A stretch of DNA of 64,000 bases from Siphonodentalium dalli (GCA_032622095.1 CP136061.1:82620324-82684323), one strand, 5' to 3'. Numbered from the stretch's first letter, positions 11,890-24,599 are shown. The notes: generated by a model not told the origin, from the sequence alone. Numbers and translations: made by a program.

Positions 11890-12880
11890 ATCTATCTATC
11901 TATTGGTACTGGTCGACCCCCATATATGGGTGTTATCACCAAACGCAGTCAGTGCAAGTTAGTGGAGAATAGAGTGATAGGGTGACAAGTTTGTCAGTTA
12001 AAAGAATATGTACAGATAAAAGCATTTTAAAAACAAAGGTTGCTGTCAGGTTCATGGTTGTAGCTGATAAGCTCTCCTCCTGAACTGGTCAGGGTCAGAG
12101 AGCTTGATCAGATCAGGCGGGAGTTGGTTCCAGAGTATAGCAGTTGATGGGAAGAATGAATGTCTAAAATAGTTTGGCCCAGTATGAATTGGACGATAAG
12201 TGTCAGCGTTGCTATATCTGCTGTGTCTGAGTGGTTTCTGAAGGTAATCTGGGATTGTAATATCTACTTGATTATGGACTATTTTACTGAAGAGGGATAA
12301 TTTTGAGATGGTTCTTCTGTCATCAAGGGGTTTCAGTTCTAATTCTGTCCTCATTTTTGACAAACTTGAGAATCTTGAATAGTCATTAAAAATCCAACGG
12401 ATGGCCCGATTTTGTACTCGTTCAATTTTAGTTATGTTTTCTGAGGTATGAGGGGACCAAATTGCAGCGGCATACTCTAACTTTTGTCTAACCATGGCCT
12501 GATAGGCTGCTTTCTTGAGTGCTTTATTTTGTGTTTTGATATTCCTTTTTAAGAATCCTAGGGACTGATTTGCACTTATAGTTGTTCGTTGTATGTGGGC
12601 ATTAAATGAGAGATTGTTTGTGAGGTCGATTCCCAAATATCGCGCGTTATTGACATGATCAAGTACTTGGGAGTGTAGGATGTAGTCCCAAATTATGGGT
12701 TTTGCTTTGCGGGTGACTGTGAGGACTTGACATTTTGAGGGGTTGAAGGCCATATCCCAATTTTGCTCCCATGTCTGTAGTTTGTTTAGGTCATTTTGTA
12801 ATTGTTCGCAGTCTTTCGAGTTAGTTATTGTCATGTATAGTGCGGTGTCATCTGACCGGTACCTGATATGTTCGTGCATC
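11890..12880 (-). mobile_element. 5'-truncated LINE, 3' end with GATA-type tail
   Basis: The minus strand carries the reverse transcriptase C-terminus (12879-12052), a short 3' UTR and a tail of ATAGATAGATAGATGA (about 11908-11893). 5' truncation with a retained short-repeat 3' tail is the normal product of target-primed reverse transcription. The element lies just left of the zinc-finger array in opposite orientation. Confidence 0.7.
12052..12879 (-). CDS. Non-LTR retrotransposon reverse transcriptase, C-terminal fragment
   Basis: An intact 275-residue frame. It starts at the catalytic box region, read as RYRSDDTALY in place of the usual YADD-type motif, so the first catalytic element is already altered. 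It continues with the thumb region (NPSKCQVLTVTRK, NARYLGIDLTNNLSFNAHI), LEYAAAIWSPHT, ERVQNRAIRWI, and a conserved C-terminal end YFRHSFFPSTAILWNQLPPD. These strings are typical of jockey/CR1-like ORF2 proteins. In a complete element the enzyme copies element RNA at a nicked chromosomal target. Endonuclease, fingers and most of the palm are missing, so the fragment cannot be active although its frame is clean. The ATG at 12879 is an internal methionine, not a native start. Confidence 0.8.
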   Translation of the reverse strand: MHEHIRYRSDDTALYMTITNSKDCEQLQNDLNKLQTWEQNWDMAFNPSKCQVLTVTRKAKPIIWDYILHSQVLDHVNNARYLGIDLTNNLSFNAHIQRTTISANQSLGFLKRNIKTQNKALKKAAYQAMVRQKLEYAAAIWSPHTSENITKIERVQNRAIRWIFNDYSRFSSLSKMRTELELKPLDDRRTISKLSLFSKIVHNQVDITIPDYLQKPLRHSRYSNADTYRPIHTGPNYFRHSFFPSTAILWNQLPPDLIKLSDPDQFRRRAYQLQP

Positions 12881-13212
12881 TACCAGGACCACCAAGGTGA
12901 TGACGATGACAAACACATACACGAGACCAACATCTAATTGTACAATATCACATGGTGAAGTATTGAACAGGTCTGGGCGAACCACCGATCGATCCACAAT
13001 AGCCCGAAGCAGCCTGGTGTGATAGTTTATAAAGTTTAATATGGACAATTGACATGCTACTATATAACTATGCGAAATAACTGTCAGCTACATAGTTCAT
13101 TGTGGAATATTACATTTTCCAAAAAGATATTTGTTATTTGGAACATGCACTAACCACATGCTTATGATGTAACAAGAATATACACGTGTACTTTCGTATT
13201 AATTTGACATAC
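12881..13212. other. Upstream region of zinc-finger array 2
   Basis: Non-coding. It would hold the promoter and 5' leader of the array if that is expressed, but no TATA box or splice site was convincing. Confidence 0.35.
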
Positions 13213-14658
13213 ATGTACCGCGGTAATGAACGAACATTTACCATGTCACATAACAGAATCAACAAAGGAGATCGCCCATACAAGTGTGATTTATGTGCTG
13301 ATGCATTCACTCAGCTGGGTGCTCTGAGAAGGCATAAGATGATTCATTCAGGAGAGCGTCCGTATCAGTGTGATATATGTAACAAAACATTCATTACTTC
13401 GAGTCAACTGAAGCATCATAAGATAGTACACACAGGAGAAGGTGTGCATTCTTGTGATTTATGTCAAAAAGCATTCACTTCTCAAAGTGGATTGTCGGTA
13501 CATAAGAGAATCCACACCGGCGACCGTCCGTATCTGTGTGATTTATGTGATACCGCATTTAATCATGTGGGTAATCTGAGAAGACATAAGATGATTCATA
13601 CAGGAGATCGTCCGTATCGTTGTGATTTATGTAGCAAAACATTTACTCAGCTGGGTCATCTGACGGCACACAAGATAATCCACACAGGAGGTCGTCCCTA
13701 TAAGTGTGATTTATGCGCTGATACATTTACTCAGCTGGGTCATCTGACGGCACACAAGAGAATCCACACAGGAGGTCGTCCCTATAAGTGTGATTCATGC
13801 GCTGATACATTTACTCAGTCGGGTGATCTAACACGACATAAGAGAATTCACACAGGAGAGCGTCCGTACCACTGTGGTGTGTGTGATCAATCATTTACTA
13901 CTTCGGCTAGCCTGAAGAAGCATGCGAGAATCCACACAGGAGGTCGTCCCTATAAGTGTGATTTATGCGCTAATACATTTACTCGGCCGGGTGATCTGAC
14001 GAGGCACACGATAATTCACACAGGAGATCGTCCGTACCAGTGTGATGTGTGTGATAAATCATTTACCACTTTGGCTAGTCAGAAGCAGCATACGAGAATC
14101 CATACAGGAGATCGTCCATATAAGTGTGATTTATGCGCTGATGCATTTACTCAGCTGGGTGCTCTGAGAAGGCATAATATGATTCATTCAGGAGAACGTC
14201 CGTATCAGTGTGATATATGTAACAAAACATTCATTACTTCGAGTGAACTGAAGCAACACAAGATGGTACACACAGGAGAAGGTGTGCATTCTTGTGATCT
14301 ATGTCAAAAAGCATTCACTTCTCAAAGTGGATTGTCGGAACATAAGAGAATCCACACCGGCGACCGTCCGTATCTGTGTGATTTATGTGATGCCGCATTT
14401 AATCATCTGGGTAATCTGAGAAGACATAAGATTATTCATTCAGGAGAGCGTCCCTATAAGTGTGATTTATGTAGCAAAACATTTACACAGCTGGGTCATC
14501 TGACGGCACACAAGAGAATCCACACAGGAGATCGTCCCTATAAGTGCGACTTATGCGCTGATACATTTACTCAGCGGGGTGGTCTGACGGCACATAAGAG
14601 AATCCACACAGGAGATCGTCCCTATAAGTGTGATTCATGCTCTGATACATTTACTTAG
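13213..14658 (+). CDS. Poly-C2H2 zinc-finger protein, 16 complete fingers
   Basis: The open frame extends upstream to a GTG, but the first ATG is at 13213 (an alternative is 13243). After about 18 non-finger residues there are sixteen complete C2H2 fingers with HTGDRPY, HSGERPY and HTGEGVH linkers and a partial seventeenth ending at a TAG (14656-14658) where QPGHL should follow SDTFT. Finger helices recur in blocks: ADAF-QLGAL, NKTF-TSSQL/SSEL, QKAF-SQSGL, then D(T/A)AF-N-GNL occurs twice, so the array grew by multi-finger duplication. The expected role is DNA binding in the nucleus; target unknown. No effector domain and no intron needed within the array. The stop is shared with the duplicate at 17596-17598, so this is possibly a pseudogene, but it is the longest intact array here. 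Confidence 0.75.
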   Translation: MYRGNERTFTMSHNRINKGDRPYKCDLCADAFTQLGALRRHKMIHSGERPYQCDICNKTFITSSQLKHHKIVHTGEGVHSCDLCQKAFTSQSGLSVHKRIHTGDRPYLCDLCDTAFNHVGNLRRHKMIHTGDRPYRCDLCSKTFTQLGHLTAHKIIHTGGRPYKCDLCADTFTQLGHLTAHKRIHTGGRPYKCDSCADTFTQSGDLTRHKRIHTGERPYHCGVCDQSFTTSASLKKHARIHTGGRPYKCDLCANTFTRPGDLTRHTIIHTGDRPYQCDVCDKSFTTLASQKQHTRIHTGDRPYKCDLCADAFTQLGALRRHNMIHSGERPYQCDICNKTFITSSELKQHKMVHTGEGVHSCDLCQKAFTSQSGLSEHKRIHTGDRPYLCDLCDAAFNHLGNLRRHKIIHSGERPYKCDLCSKTFTQLGHLTAHKRIHTGDRPYKCDLCADTFTQRGGLTAHKRIHTGDRPYKCDSCSDTFT

Positions 14659-14989
14659 CCGGGCCATCTGATAAGGCATAAGAGAATCAATCCACACAGG
14701 AGATCGTCCGTACCAGTGTGATGTGTGTGATAAATCATTTACTACTTCGAATGAACTGAAGCAGCATACGAGAACCCACACAGGAGATCGTTCCTATAAG
14801 TATGATTTATGCGCTGATGCATTTACTCAGCCGTTTGCTCTGACAAGGCATAAGAGAATCCACACAGGAGATCGTCCCTACAAGTGTGATTCATGCGCTG
14901 ATACATTTACTCAGCTGGGTCATCTGACGGCACATAAGAGAATCCATACTGGAGATCGTCCGTACCAGTGTGATGTGTGTCATAAATAA
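14659..14989 (+). pseudogene. Zinc-finger array segment, frameshifted
   Basis: Downstream of the TAG the finger sequence continues, but a small insertion in AGAGAATCAATCCACAC shifts the frame. The next frame (about 14699-14989) encodes three fingers, one with the first cysteine replaced by tyrosine (KYDLC), and ends at a TAA replacing the serine codon of KSFTTSS. The same defects occur at 17599-17929. There is no ATG of its own. Confidence 0.75.
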
Positions 14990-16236
14990 TTTACTACTTC
15001 CAGTCAACTGAAGCAGCATACGAGAATCCACACAGGAGATCGTCCCTATAAGTGTGATTTATGCGCTGATACATTTACTCAGCTGGGTCATCTGACAAGG
15101 CACAAGAGAATCCACACTGGAAATCGCCCCTATAAGTGTGATTTATGCACTGATACATTTACTCAGCCGTTTGCTCTGACAAGGCATAAGAGAATCCACA
15201 CAGGAGATCGTCCGTATCAGTGTGATTTATGCGCTGATACATTTACTCAGCCGGGTGATCTAACACGACATAAGAGAACTCACACAGGAGAGCGTCCGTA
15301 CCAGTGTGATGTGTGTGATAAATCATTTACTATTTCGGCTGGCCTGAAACAGCATAAGAGAATCCACACAGGAATTCGTCCATATAAGTGTGATTTATGA
15401 GCTGATGCATTTACTCAGTCGGTTGCTCTGCGAAGACATAAGATGATTCATTCAGGAGAGCGTCCGTATTTGTGTGATTTATGTGATAACGCATTCAGTC
15501 ATCTGGGTAATATGAGAAGACATAAGATGATTCATACAGGAGATCGTTCGTATCGTTGTGATTTATGTAGCAAAACGTTTGCTCAGCTGGGTCATCTGAC
15601 GGCACATAAGAGAATCCATACTGGAGACTGTCCGTATCAGTGTGATATGTCGGAAATCATTTACTCAGCCGGGTCATCTGACGGCACACAAGAGAATCCA
15701 CACAGGAGATCGTCCCTATAAGTGTAACTTATGCGCTGATACATTTACTCAGCGGGGTGGTCTGACGGCACATAAGAGAATCCACACAGGAGATCGTCCC
15801 TATAAGTGTGATTCATGCGCTGATACATTTACTCAGTCGGGTGATCTAACACGACATAAGAGAACTCACACAGGAGAGCGTCCGTACCAGTGTGATGTGT
15901 GTGATAAATCATTTACTATTTCGGCTGGCCTGAAACAGCATAAGAGAATCCACACAGGAATTCGTCCATATAAGTGTGATTTATGAGCTGATGCATTTAC
16001 TCAGTCGGTTGCTCTGCGAAGACATAAGATGATTCATTCAGGAGAGCGTCCGTATTTGTGTGATTTATGTGATAACGCATTCAGTCATCTGGGTAATATG
16101 AGAAGACATAAGATGATTCATACAGGAGATCGTTCGTATCGTTGTGATTTATGTAGCAAAACGTTTGCTCAGCTGGGTCATCTGACGGCACATAAGAGAA
16201 TCCATACTGGAGACTGTCCGTATCAGTGTGATATGT
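14990..16236 (+). pseudogene. Zinc-finger array segment with two 586-bp copies
   Basis: About fifteen further 84-bp finger units in changing frames. Stops include TGA for TGC in DLCADAF at about 15398 and 15984. A 2-bp deletion turns CDMCRKSF into CDMSEI at about 15645 and 16231. These defects recur exactly 586 bp apart. 586 is seven 84-bp units minus 2 bp, so the broken unit was duplicated as a block (about 15257-15842 and 15843-16428). Confidence 0.8.
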
Positions 16237-16266
16237 CGGAAATCATTTACTCAGCCGGGTCATCTG

Positions 16267-17598
16267 ATGGCACACAAGAGAATCCACACAGGAGATCGTC
16301 CCTATAAGTGTAACTTATGCGCTGATACATTTACTCAGCGGGGTGGTCTGACGGCACATAAGAGAATCCACACAGGAGATCGTCCCTATAAGTGTGATTC
16401 ATGCGCTGATACATTTACTCAGTCGGGTGATCTAACACGACATAAGAGAATTCACACAGGAGAGCGTCCGTACCACTGTGGTGTGTGTGATAAATCATTT
16501 ACTACTTCGGCTAGCCTGAAGAAGCATGCGAGAATCCATACAGGAGATCGTCCATATAAGTGTGATTTATGCGCTGATGCATTTACTCAGCTGGGTGCTC
16601 TGAGAAGGCATAAGATGATTCATTCAGGAGAACGTCCGTATCAGTGTGATATATGTAACAAAACATTCATTACTTCGAGTGAACTGAAGCAGCACAAGAT
16701 GGTACACACAGGAGAAGGTGTGCATTTTTGTGATTTATGTCAAAAAGCATTCACTTCTCAAAGTGGATTGTCGGAACATAAGAAAATCCACACCGGCGAC
16801 CGTCCGTATCTGTGTGATTTATGTGATACTGCATTTAATCATGTGGGTAATCTGAGAAGACATAAGATGATTCATACAGGAGATCGTCCGTATCGTTGTG
16901 ATTTATGTAGCAAAACATTTACTCAGCTGGGTCATCTGACGGCACACAAGAGAATCCACACAGGAGGTCGTCCCTATAAGTGTGATTTATGCGCTAATAC
17001 ATTTACTCGGCCGGGTGATCTGACGAGGCACACGATAATTCACACAGGAGATCGTCCGTACCAGTGTGATGTGTGTGATAAATCATTTACCACTTTGGCT
17101 AGTCAGAAGCAGCATACGAGAATCCATACAGGAGATCGTCCATATAAGTGTGATTTATGCGCTGATGCATTTACTCAGCTGGGTGCTCTGAGAAGGCATA
17201 ATATGATTCATTCAGGAGAACGTCCGTATCAGTGTGATATATGTAACAAAACATTCATTACTTCGAGTGAACTGAAGCAACACAAGATGGTACACACAGG
17301 AGAAGGTGTGCATTCTTGTGATCTATGTCAAAAAGCATTCACTTCTCAAAGTGGATTGTCGGAACATAAGAGAATCCACACCGGCGACCGTCCGTATCTG
17401 TGTGATTTATGTGATGCCGCATTTAATCATCTGGGTAATCTGAGAAGACATAAGATTATTCATTCAGGAGAGCGTCCCTATAAGTGTGATTTATGTAGCA
17501 AAACATTTACTCAGCTGGGTCATCTGACGGCACACAAGAGAATCCACACAGGAGGTCGTCCCTATAAGTGTGATTCATGCTCTGATACATTTACTTAG
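16267..17598 (+). pseudogene. Second long open segment of zinc-finger array 2
   Basis: An open frame reached from GTG 16228; the first ATG at 16267 lies inside a finger (LMAHK), so it is not a natural start. It encodes about fifteen complete fingers in the same helix order as 13213-14658 and ends at the same TAG position (17596-17598). Relative to the first copy one finger (ADTF-QRGGL) is absent near its end, which explains the change of offset from 3024 to 2940 bp. It could make a protein only if transcribed and started internally. Confidence 0.6.
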
Positions 17599-18992
17599 CC
17601 GGGTCATCTGATAAGGCATAAGAGAATGAATCCACACAGGAGATCGTCCGTACCAGTGTGATGTGTGTGATAAATCATTTACTACTTCGAACGAACTGAA
17701 GCAGCATACGAGAACCCACACAGGAGATCGTCCCTATAAGTATGATTTATGCGCTGATGCATTTACTCAGCCGTTTGCTCTGACAAGGCATAAGAGAATC
17801 CACACAGGAGATCGTCCCTACAAGTGTGATTCATGCGCTGATACATTTACTCAGCTGGGTCATCTGACGGCACATAAGAGAATCCATACTGGAGATCGTC
17901 CGTACCAGTGTGATGTGTGTGATAAATAATTTACTACTTCCAGTCAACTGAAGCAGCATACGAGAATCCACACAGGAGATCGTCCCTATAAGTGTGATTT
18001 ATGCGCTGATACATTTACTCAGCTGGGTCATCTGACAAGGCACAAGAGAATCCACACTGGAAATCGCCCCTATAAGTGTGATTTATGCACTGATACATTT
18101 ACTCAGCCGTTTGCTCTGACAAGGCATAAGAGAATCCACACAGGAGATCGTCCCTATAAGTGTGATTTATGCGCTGATACATTTACTCAGCCGGGTCATC
18201 TAACACGACATAAGAGAACTCACACAGGAGAGCGTCCGTACCAGTGTGATGTGTGTGATAAATCATTTACTATTTCGGCTGGCCTGAAACAGCATAAGAG
18301 AATCCACACAGGAATTCGTCCATATAAGTGTGATTTATGAGCTGATGCATTTACTCAGTCGGTTGCTCTGAGAAGACATAAGATGATTCATACAGGAGAT
18401 CGTCCGTATCGTTGTGATTTATGTAGCAAAACGTTTGCTCAGCTGGGTCATCTGACGGCACACAAGAGAATCCATACTGGAGACTGTCCGTATCAGTGTG
18501 ATATGTCGGAAATCATTTACTCAGCCGGGTCATCTGACGGCACATAAGAGAATCCATACTGGAGACTGTCCGTATCAGTGTGATATGTCGGAAATCAGTT
18601 ACTACTTCGAGTCAACTTAAGGAGCACACGAGAATCCACACAGGAGATCATCCATATAAGTGTGATTTATGCCCTGATGCATTTACTAAGTCGGGTGATC
18701 TGACAAGTCATAAGAGAATCCACACAGGAGATCGTCCATACCAGTGTGATTTATGTGCTGGTACTCGGTCGTGTGTGCCGATAAGGCATAAGATGATTAA
18801 TTCAGGAGAGCGTCCGTACCAGTGTGATGTGTGTGACAAATAGTCACTAATTCGAGTCATCTAAAGCAGCATAGGAAAATCCTCAAATGGGAGCATCAAT
18901 GTGATACATGTCGGAATTCATTCACTACTTCGAGCAGTCCGAAGGTGCATAAGACAATACATACAAGAGACTGGCACTACCAGTGTCATTTA
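17599..18992 (+). pseudogene. 3' end of zinc-finger array 2, decayed
   Basis: A duplicate of 14659 onward at an offset of 2940 bp, with the same insertion, the same TAA (17927-17929) and the same TGA (about 18338). Further units at 18360-18990 carry the CDMSEI deletion twice and then drift: CAGTRSCVPIRH lacks normal finger spacing, and the last recognisable units near 18850-18990 have lost zinc ligands. The array fades out near 18992. Confidence 0.75.
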
Positions 18993-19706
18993 TCCGCTGA
19001 TGCATTTTAATGTTAATTGTCAATGTTAATACTTCTGGGGAGGGGGGCTTCGATAAGCTGTCAGAGCTATTGTTTATTGATTGATCCGGGTATTTTCGTC
19101 TGTGGAACAAACCACTGGTGCTAATCGGTTTACACAGAAATAAAATCGCGGTCCGTACAAATTTTGCAAAATCAATAAAATGAACACGGGCGAGGGCGCC
19201 GGAATAGGGGCGGGTGGGTCACTGGAAACACAGGTAGTTTTGTTTTTGGCCTAATCTAAATGACAATGAGTTGAACAAACTGACGAAGAATATTTGGCGG
19301 TGATAATTGCTAGAATAACACGACCAATCTAGTCGGAGGCGCCGTTTTCGGGGGCTCAGACGACATGAACCCCCACATATTTTCACTAATTATATCAGTA
19401 AGTCTTAGTTGTATCTAATAGTCTAATAATATACTGACAAATTTTAAATCTAGTCCGTCTTCAATATGACTACCAAAAACCACAATATGTATCAAATTGA
19501 ACCTATTTTTGTGTTCAAAATTTCCACTGGACCAGAACCCTGGTATACTTCAATGTACATACGCTCGGCTGTGTCACACTAATATTTTGATAGTGACCCC
19601 AAGTATGTTGACAACACAGACGTTTCTGTTTGTTGTAAACCAAATGAATATGTACCTGTACTGAATTTCCGAAGCGGTGCGTGTCCCACGATAATATAAG
19701 TATTAA
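18993..19706. other. Non-coding interval
   Basis: No gene supported. It ends at the TTAA (19703-19706) flanking MITE-A copy 2. Confidence 0.4.
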
Positions 19707-20139
19707 GGATGGATTATCTCTTCCTAAGTACGCTTTATTTAATACATGGGGTATATAATAATAAATATGAATCGAACACACTTATACATATGAGTCGGAG
19801 ACACCTGTCCGGAAACGCTTCTTCGATTAATAGTGCTTTTTATGTCAATATTTTCTTATACAATACGATAATTAATTGGCACACTTTTCGTTACAATTTT
19901 TAGAACAGAGCGTCACGAAACGTTCAGGCGATCTCAGATAGAGATAGAGTTCTGCGCTTGCTACGCTCCGAGCATTTCCGCGAAGAGTCAAATGTCTCAA
20001 CTTGAATGCATGTATACTACCAGAAATTCGAATAAAATCAATATTGATAGAAGCGTGTCCAGGGGTTTTCGATTCATATTTATAATTTTATACCCAGGGA
20101 ACTATATAAAACTGTGTCGTAGAAAGGGATAGACCACCT
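19707..20139. mobile_element. MITE-A copy 2, diverged and internally shortened
   Basis: The left end GGATGGATTATCTCTTC follows TTAA. The right end is degenerate (GATAGACCACCT) and followed by TTCA. Internal TIR landmarks CCGGAAACGCTTCTTCGATT and GATAGAAGCGTGTCC remain. At about 433 bp it is shorter than the 520-bp copies and clearly older. Confidence 0.65.
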
Positions 20140-23100
20140 TCAACAGTTGCAAATGCAGCAGTTGTAAATTCGGAAAGAAACCATGATTTTGTTGTTTCTG
20201 TTCTTGTAAATAAACAACCAATATAGTAAAGTGCGTTGGATATTTTCTTAGTTTCAATAAAATGCGATAATAATTCGCCGCACTCGGTTAGAAAATATCC
20301 AATTATAGGTGTGATTTGGTTGTAATTTATGATGAGTTTCGTAACAACCGCGAAATGAGGTGTTTGCTAATTAGCATAATTATTGTTTTTAATTTGCAAT
20401 TATAACACGCTGTGTATAAATTATCTTATCACGGAGATAGATCCTTATTGAAATGATCCCTTATCACAACCCAAAAGGGTTGTTTTACGGTATTGCGTAT
20501 GTGACGTCAGTAATTTCTATACCCCATCAACATGAAAAAATTGTTTTTACATCCGGGCGATTCAGACCTATGGGCCCTATGGTGGCCGCCATGTTGGAAT
20601 AGAATTGACAAATTAATAAAACGAATATATTTTTCTTCTTCGACCAGCCTCCCCATAGCAACACTATTAAATTTGTAACACAAAATCAACCTTATTCAAA
20701 ATTAAATGCTTAATGTGGATTTAGCTGACACGGGCGCATAGCATTCGGCAAACCTCGCCAGATTCCGTACCGTTAAAGTTTGAATATTACGTCACCTGGC
20801 AGGCCATAGCAACGTTGGAAATGATGACGTAATTTCTTTACAAAATGGTGGCGCTCTCTTATTTGCGAAATTTGAAATTGAATTGCTTGTTATTGTTATC
20901 GCTCGTATTTTAAATGTACAACGGTATCACAGCACGTAACCGTTAAGAACAAACGATAAAGCACAAGCGAAGATAGCACAACGAGCCCATTACTGGAATG
21001 ACTTTAGAGTCAAAGCAGTCAAAAGAAGAAGAACAACAACAACACAAGTAGTAGTACTAGTAGAACTAGAACTTGTTTTGAACTTGGAAGTTTAAAAGTG
21101 AAAATCAGTCATTCGGAAAGAAACTCAATGACGAATCTGTGACTGACAAAAATATGAAAATGAAGGTCACTGGGGTGAAATGTGGACTGGTCTGTGCAGA
21201 CTGATCACCACGGCGATTTGACTTGTTCTGTTATTGTTCAATTTTAAGTCTGTTTTCACCTGGACTGGTTAGACTTAGACTTAAACTTAGAGTTGCAACT
21301 GCAAGCGGCAAATTGTTCAGTCTACTAACTAACTACTTCTCTAAATAGTAAATTTAATTGTTAATATATCAAATACTGTCAGGTCAAGCCTCAACTTGGG
21401 TCAAGGAAATCAGAAAATGGACATTTTAGAGCTGACTCATTTACTCATTTACTCAGTATAGACAGTATAGTTCAGTTATGAACCGTTGAACGTAGCACGT
21501 AGCTGGAACTTGTGCAAGCAGTATCCAGTGAAAGCGGTCATGTGGCCTTCTAATCTAATAATATTAGGATTGTATTAGTCAATTTAGTAATTACAGATTA
21601 GTAAATTTAGTTATCAACGACTTCAGGCTCAGCCTCACCCACTCACTGTGAATGTGACTCAGGTCAAAATTCAATTCTAGCCATCTACAGAGCAGTCAAC
21701 ACACAGATGTAACAAACATGTAAAGCCCAGTGAATTGGTGACTAACAAAGTGAGTCGTTTATCTTCTTGTTGAGTGAAGGAAAAGAAAGAACATCTCCCA
21801 ATCCCACTTGGTCTCGGCACACTGCAGAGTTCATGCAGTGACTGGTGAGAGGATATGCTTCTGGGCCAACTTTCCATCTGTGTATGAATTGTTTCATGTG
21901 ATGGACACATCAAGTTAAATATAATAATTATAATGCATGGTGATTAGTTTTAGCATTCTCACATATTAAATAATTCATGATTTTAACACTGTGTTCTCGA
22001 TTTAAACCTTAAGCATTAAGCGGGAGCTTGACCAGCATGGCTAGCATATATATTAACGAGTGGCTATTTGTGGAAAAATTATTAAATATAGCCCTGCGTA
22101 CTTGCTATTGTCGACTTGACACATTGGGATTGGAATAATATGTATGCTAAATATAATAATTCCAGGCCAACTTAGTTGAACTGTCACGACCTTCTTGTTA
22201 TACATGTACATGACTAATGAGGCAATCGTATAAATGTTTAATCTAGTAGCATTTTCTCAGACCATGCCATGAATATCTATGTATCTATGCCCATCAAGAA
22301 TGATATATTCCACCAGTACAAAGTTTTTGCTGTTGCGATAGGGAAGTAACTAGTACAGTTAATAAATTATGAAGTACCTTTCATTAATAATGTGTGTCAT
22401 AGAATGTGAAGATCCAACTTTGAAATGGCAAGATTTAAATGACTTTGTGGTGGATTTTCCTTTGCGTCCCTCATACTAATGTCATTCCTCCTGGGCAATT
22501 ATTAAAATGTTTATATACTATCAGATGCCTAACAATAGTATCAGCATGTGCCGCATGATTAGTAATTTCTGATAAAATTCTCAACGATCATTAAGTTTTT
22601 TCGCATAGAGACATATATAGAATTAAAGGCACGTGCGGCCTTAATTGTCGAAAATATTCATATTTGTTCCAAACACCGTAAACAGAAAAACATTAAAACG
22701 CATACAGTTCCGTTCATATGTACCATGACCATCGCGTAAACAGCATGTTATAATAAAGACCTACTATATTTGACATAAGCAAGAGTCTGATTGTGTTACA
22801 GAAGACAGCACAATGCTACTGGCTAATCACACACAAATGGCATAAACGCTCTTTATTAGTTCCATATCAGGTATTCACCAACAAAGAACGCTCTTTATGT
22901 TTACCATCATAATATAAACAAACACCAGAAAGGTAACTTTTATGCTTTTGTTTACATAACAATGGTCAAACAAATGACCATAACATACTGTTTATGCGAT
23001 ATTTCTTATTTGTATACGGACAAAGTCTATCTACATTTTGATGTTCTTTCTGTTTGTGGCGGTTTTTGACGGGTGGAAATATTTTCACAGGATACCCACC

Positions 23101-23667
23101 GCCAAGGCCAACCGTGTCTTTAAATTGAAATAGAATTAAATTTCAATCAATATTGTTAATTTCAGTCTAGGTCTCCGCTATCACTATTATTGACCATCAC
23201 AATGCTTAGACATCTGAGAGTACGATATAAGCTCACAAAAGTCATGAACAAGCATGCAATCTCGAGCTGGGACCACCCTTAATACTTGTTTCTCATCATC
23301 TACTTTGAACACAGAAGGGGTCACCCCTAAGTAGTAACCGTATAGGAAACACACCGAACATACCACTATGGCATCAGTTTGTTTGATCTAAATTATTTAG
23401 CCCCAAAACAATAGTCATTTGGCAAATAATCTCATTCCTTTTCGAAGTGCCTGTCATCTACTGAAGTTGGATCCTACCAGGGCCATAAATTATGTCTCAT
23501 TGAGTCATTGTGTCCCATCCATGTAAATCGCTGAAAGTCAAGCATACATAAACGTTACCTCTATAAATAAATCAGATGTGGCTATGTGAAATATGCATTA
23601 AATCCCCGTTTTCATAAAAATGTATTCAGTATTATATGTAAATTTATCCAATAAAGATATTTTTCCC
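20140..23667. other. Long non-coding interval
   Basis: AT-rich DNA with no supported gene. A GATCCTTATTGAAATGATCC segment near 20442 recurs near 25386, so a further dispersed repeat is present. Two CGCTCTTTAT motifs lie 42 bp apart at 22847 and 22889 (see findings). Confidence 0.45.
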
Positions 23668-23671
23668 TTGA

Positions 23672-24116
23672 AGGTCCTCAATCCGAATCAATAGTCCCCA
23701 TATCATCAGATTCCAACAACAAGAATTTTTTTTGAAATGCCGCTTCAGTTGACAGAATTAATTGCTCGAAAATAATGCTAACTGCAGTCAATTATGGCAT
23801 AAAATTGACAAAAACCTGTAATTTATTTATCAACTTTTTGCTCAACGAATATTGCTGGTTTGTCAAACATCTGACACACACAAAAAAAAACTCAGTTGAT
23901 TTTAGAGTTATCCATCTCCATCTGCAATTTGGTCAGAGAAAGTATTCTTGTCTGCTGTTTGCTGGGCCACGTAAAATTAAAATGATAGATTTTAAAAATC
24001 GGTATCTGATCACTCTGAGCTTTGATGTTGTGGGTTCCTCGACTTGAATCAAATATTTTTCACCTCTGAAGTCAAGGAAATAGTAATCTGCGAGGGTTAA
24101 TTCGGATTGAGTACCT
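23672..24116. mobile_element. MITE-B copy 1
   Basis: Ends match as inverted repeats AGGTNCTCAATCCGAAT (23672 onward, and reversed up to 24116). Flanks are TTGA on the left and TTAA on the right, consistent with a TTAA target duplication with one change. No coding frame. It differs from MITE-A inside but shares target choice and the initial AGGT. Confidence 0.75.
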
Positions 24117-24599
24117 TTAAAATTGCAAAAATTAAATTAAATAATTTTGCCTTGAAAATTGGTTGCTTGGCCAGATTCAACTTTCACCTGCCGATTGCAT
24201 TTTGAAGAAATATAGTAACATGTGCTATATGGCTAATATCTCTTGACTGGCGCCATGGATATTGGTCTGGAAATAGGAAGAAATGTTAGAGGCAATATCT
24301 CACTCTGACCCATGTCTAACTGTGGCCCACATTCCCACATTCCTCTATATCTGGGGCTGCAACATATTCTCGTGCAAATACGTTTATTTGTACCTAAATA
24401 TTCACATATGTTCATATTTTTTTAATTTATTTAAATTTGTTTAAATAAAAATTTAGAAAAACTAACGGCATTATTCACTCTGCCAGGGCACCCCGAGTCA
24501 CCACACCAAATTTCGCTGAAATCTGAGCACCAATATTAACAAAGACATGTTGGTCTCAACTTTACTCCAGTCTTATATTATTATATATGTATATATAAA

